In this document: positions 63,901 through 64,000 of the stretch, one piece after another
Layout: every line of letters starts with the position of its first letter
How positions within the stretch are numbered: position 1 is the stretch's first letter
Assembly: GCA_945910005.1 (NCBI GenBank)
Contig: OX246739.1
Location: 73,915,523-73,979,522, forward strand
Source: Isoperla grammatica
Lineage: Eukaryota > Arthropoda > Insecta > Plecoptera > Perlodidae
Reading direction: 5' to 3'
Length of the DNA: 64,000 nucleotides
Translations under genes and position numbers: made by a program
The notes under the pieces: generated by a model
Seen by the model: only the letters and a program-made list of their open reading frames with translations
Database searches by the model: none
Told to the model about the DNA's origin: nothing

Positions 63901-63947
63901 GATGACAAAAGAGTACAGAATTTAGCTATCCATATTCCATTCTAAAC
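57921..63947. other. LITAF 3' UTR and downstream region
   Basis: No coding gene supported. The first AATAAA after the stop is near 58486, so part of this is probably 3' UTR. A B-box-like AGTTCGAATCACGAC lies near 58149, and TTA repeats at 58640-58675. The rest is AT-rich without recognisable elements. Confidence 0.5.
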
Positions 63948-64000
63948 CAGCGGTTCTTAATCTGGGGTTCGCGAGTTATGTTGAAGTGGTCCGTGGATGA
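63948..64000 (+). mobile_element. hAT terminus running off the right edge
   Basis: CAGCGGTTCTTAATCTGGGG followed by TTCGCGAG is the usual 5' end of hAT-Charlie-type elements. The rest is outside the window. Confidence 0.55.

Overview
The window is nuclear DNA from an animal. Its genes carry GT-AG introns with intact reading phase, and the intergenic DNA is AT-rich and full of transposons. I read five genes. A p50RhoGAP-type ARHGAP1 (minus) runs off the left edge. SIRT6 (plus) and the ribosomal protein gene RPS15 (plus) are complete. Nucleobindin (NUCB, minus) and a LITAF-like gene (plus) are complete in their coding parts. The gene set, the BEL/Pao and hAT elements, the long introns and the very frequent AGGCCTA palindrome suggest a non-vertebrate, probably marine, animal (deuterostome or lophotrochozoan). 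I cannot name the species.

Layout. 400-8919: ARHGAP1, minus, six coding exons; intron 3 holds a nest of TTAA-type elements with a THAP-domain remnant. 8920-11291: divergent intergenic region with a small hairpin element. 11292-15730: SIRT6, four exons; intron 1 holds a decayed LINE and intron 2 is almost wholly a 664-bp inverted-repeat element. 16931-19774: RPS15, three exons; intron 1 holds a 738-bp hAT element. About 19.8-31.1 kb: no host gene recognised, only foldback elements, a second LINE, AAT/TTA arrays, tRNA-like SINEs and a hAT fragment. 31133-47123: NUCB, minus, seven coding exons; its last exon is a long decapeptide-repeat tail, and one intron carries a hAT element that was itself hit by a recent BEL/Pao retrotransposon. 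47124-50155: divergent NUCB/LITAF control region with three inverted-repeat elements. 50156-57920: LITAF-like gene, three coding exons; a hAT element abuts the last splice acceptor. 57921-64000: probable 3' UTR and intergenic DNA; another hAT end begins at 63948.

The five genes are housekeeping or signalling genes with no evident shared pathway. The notable features are (i) the nucleobindin repeat tail, (ii) a layered transposon record with intact target-site duplications, several ending within tens of bases of splice sites, and (iii) AGGCCTAGGCCTA clusters lying just after the first exon of each gene. I found no rRNA, CRISPR, operon or prokaryotic feature.
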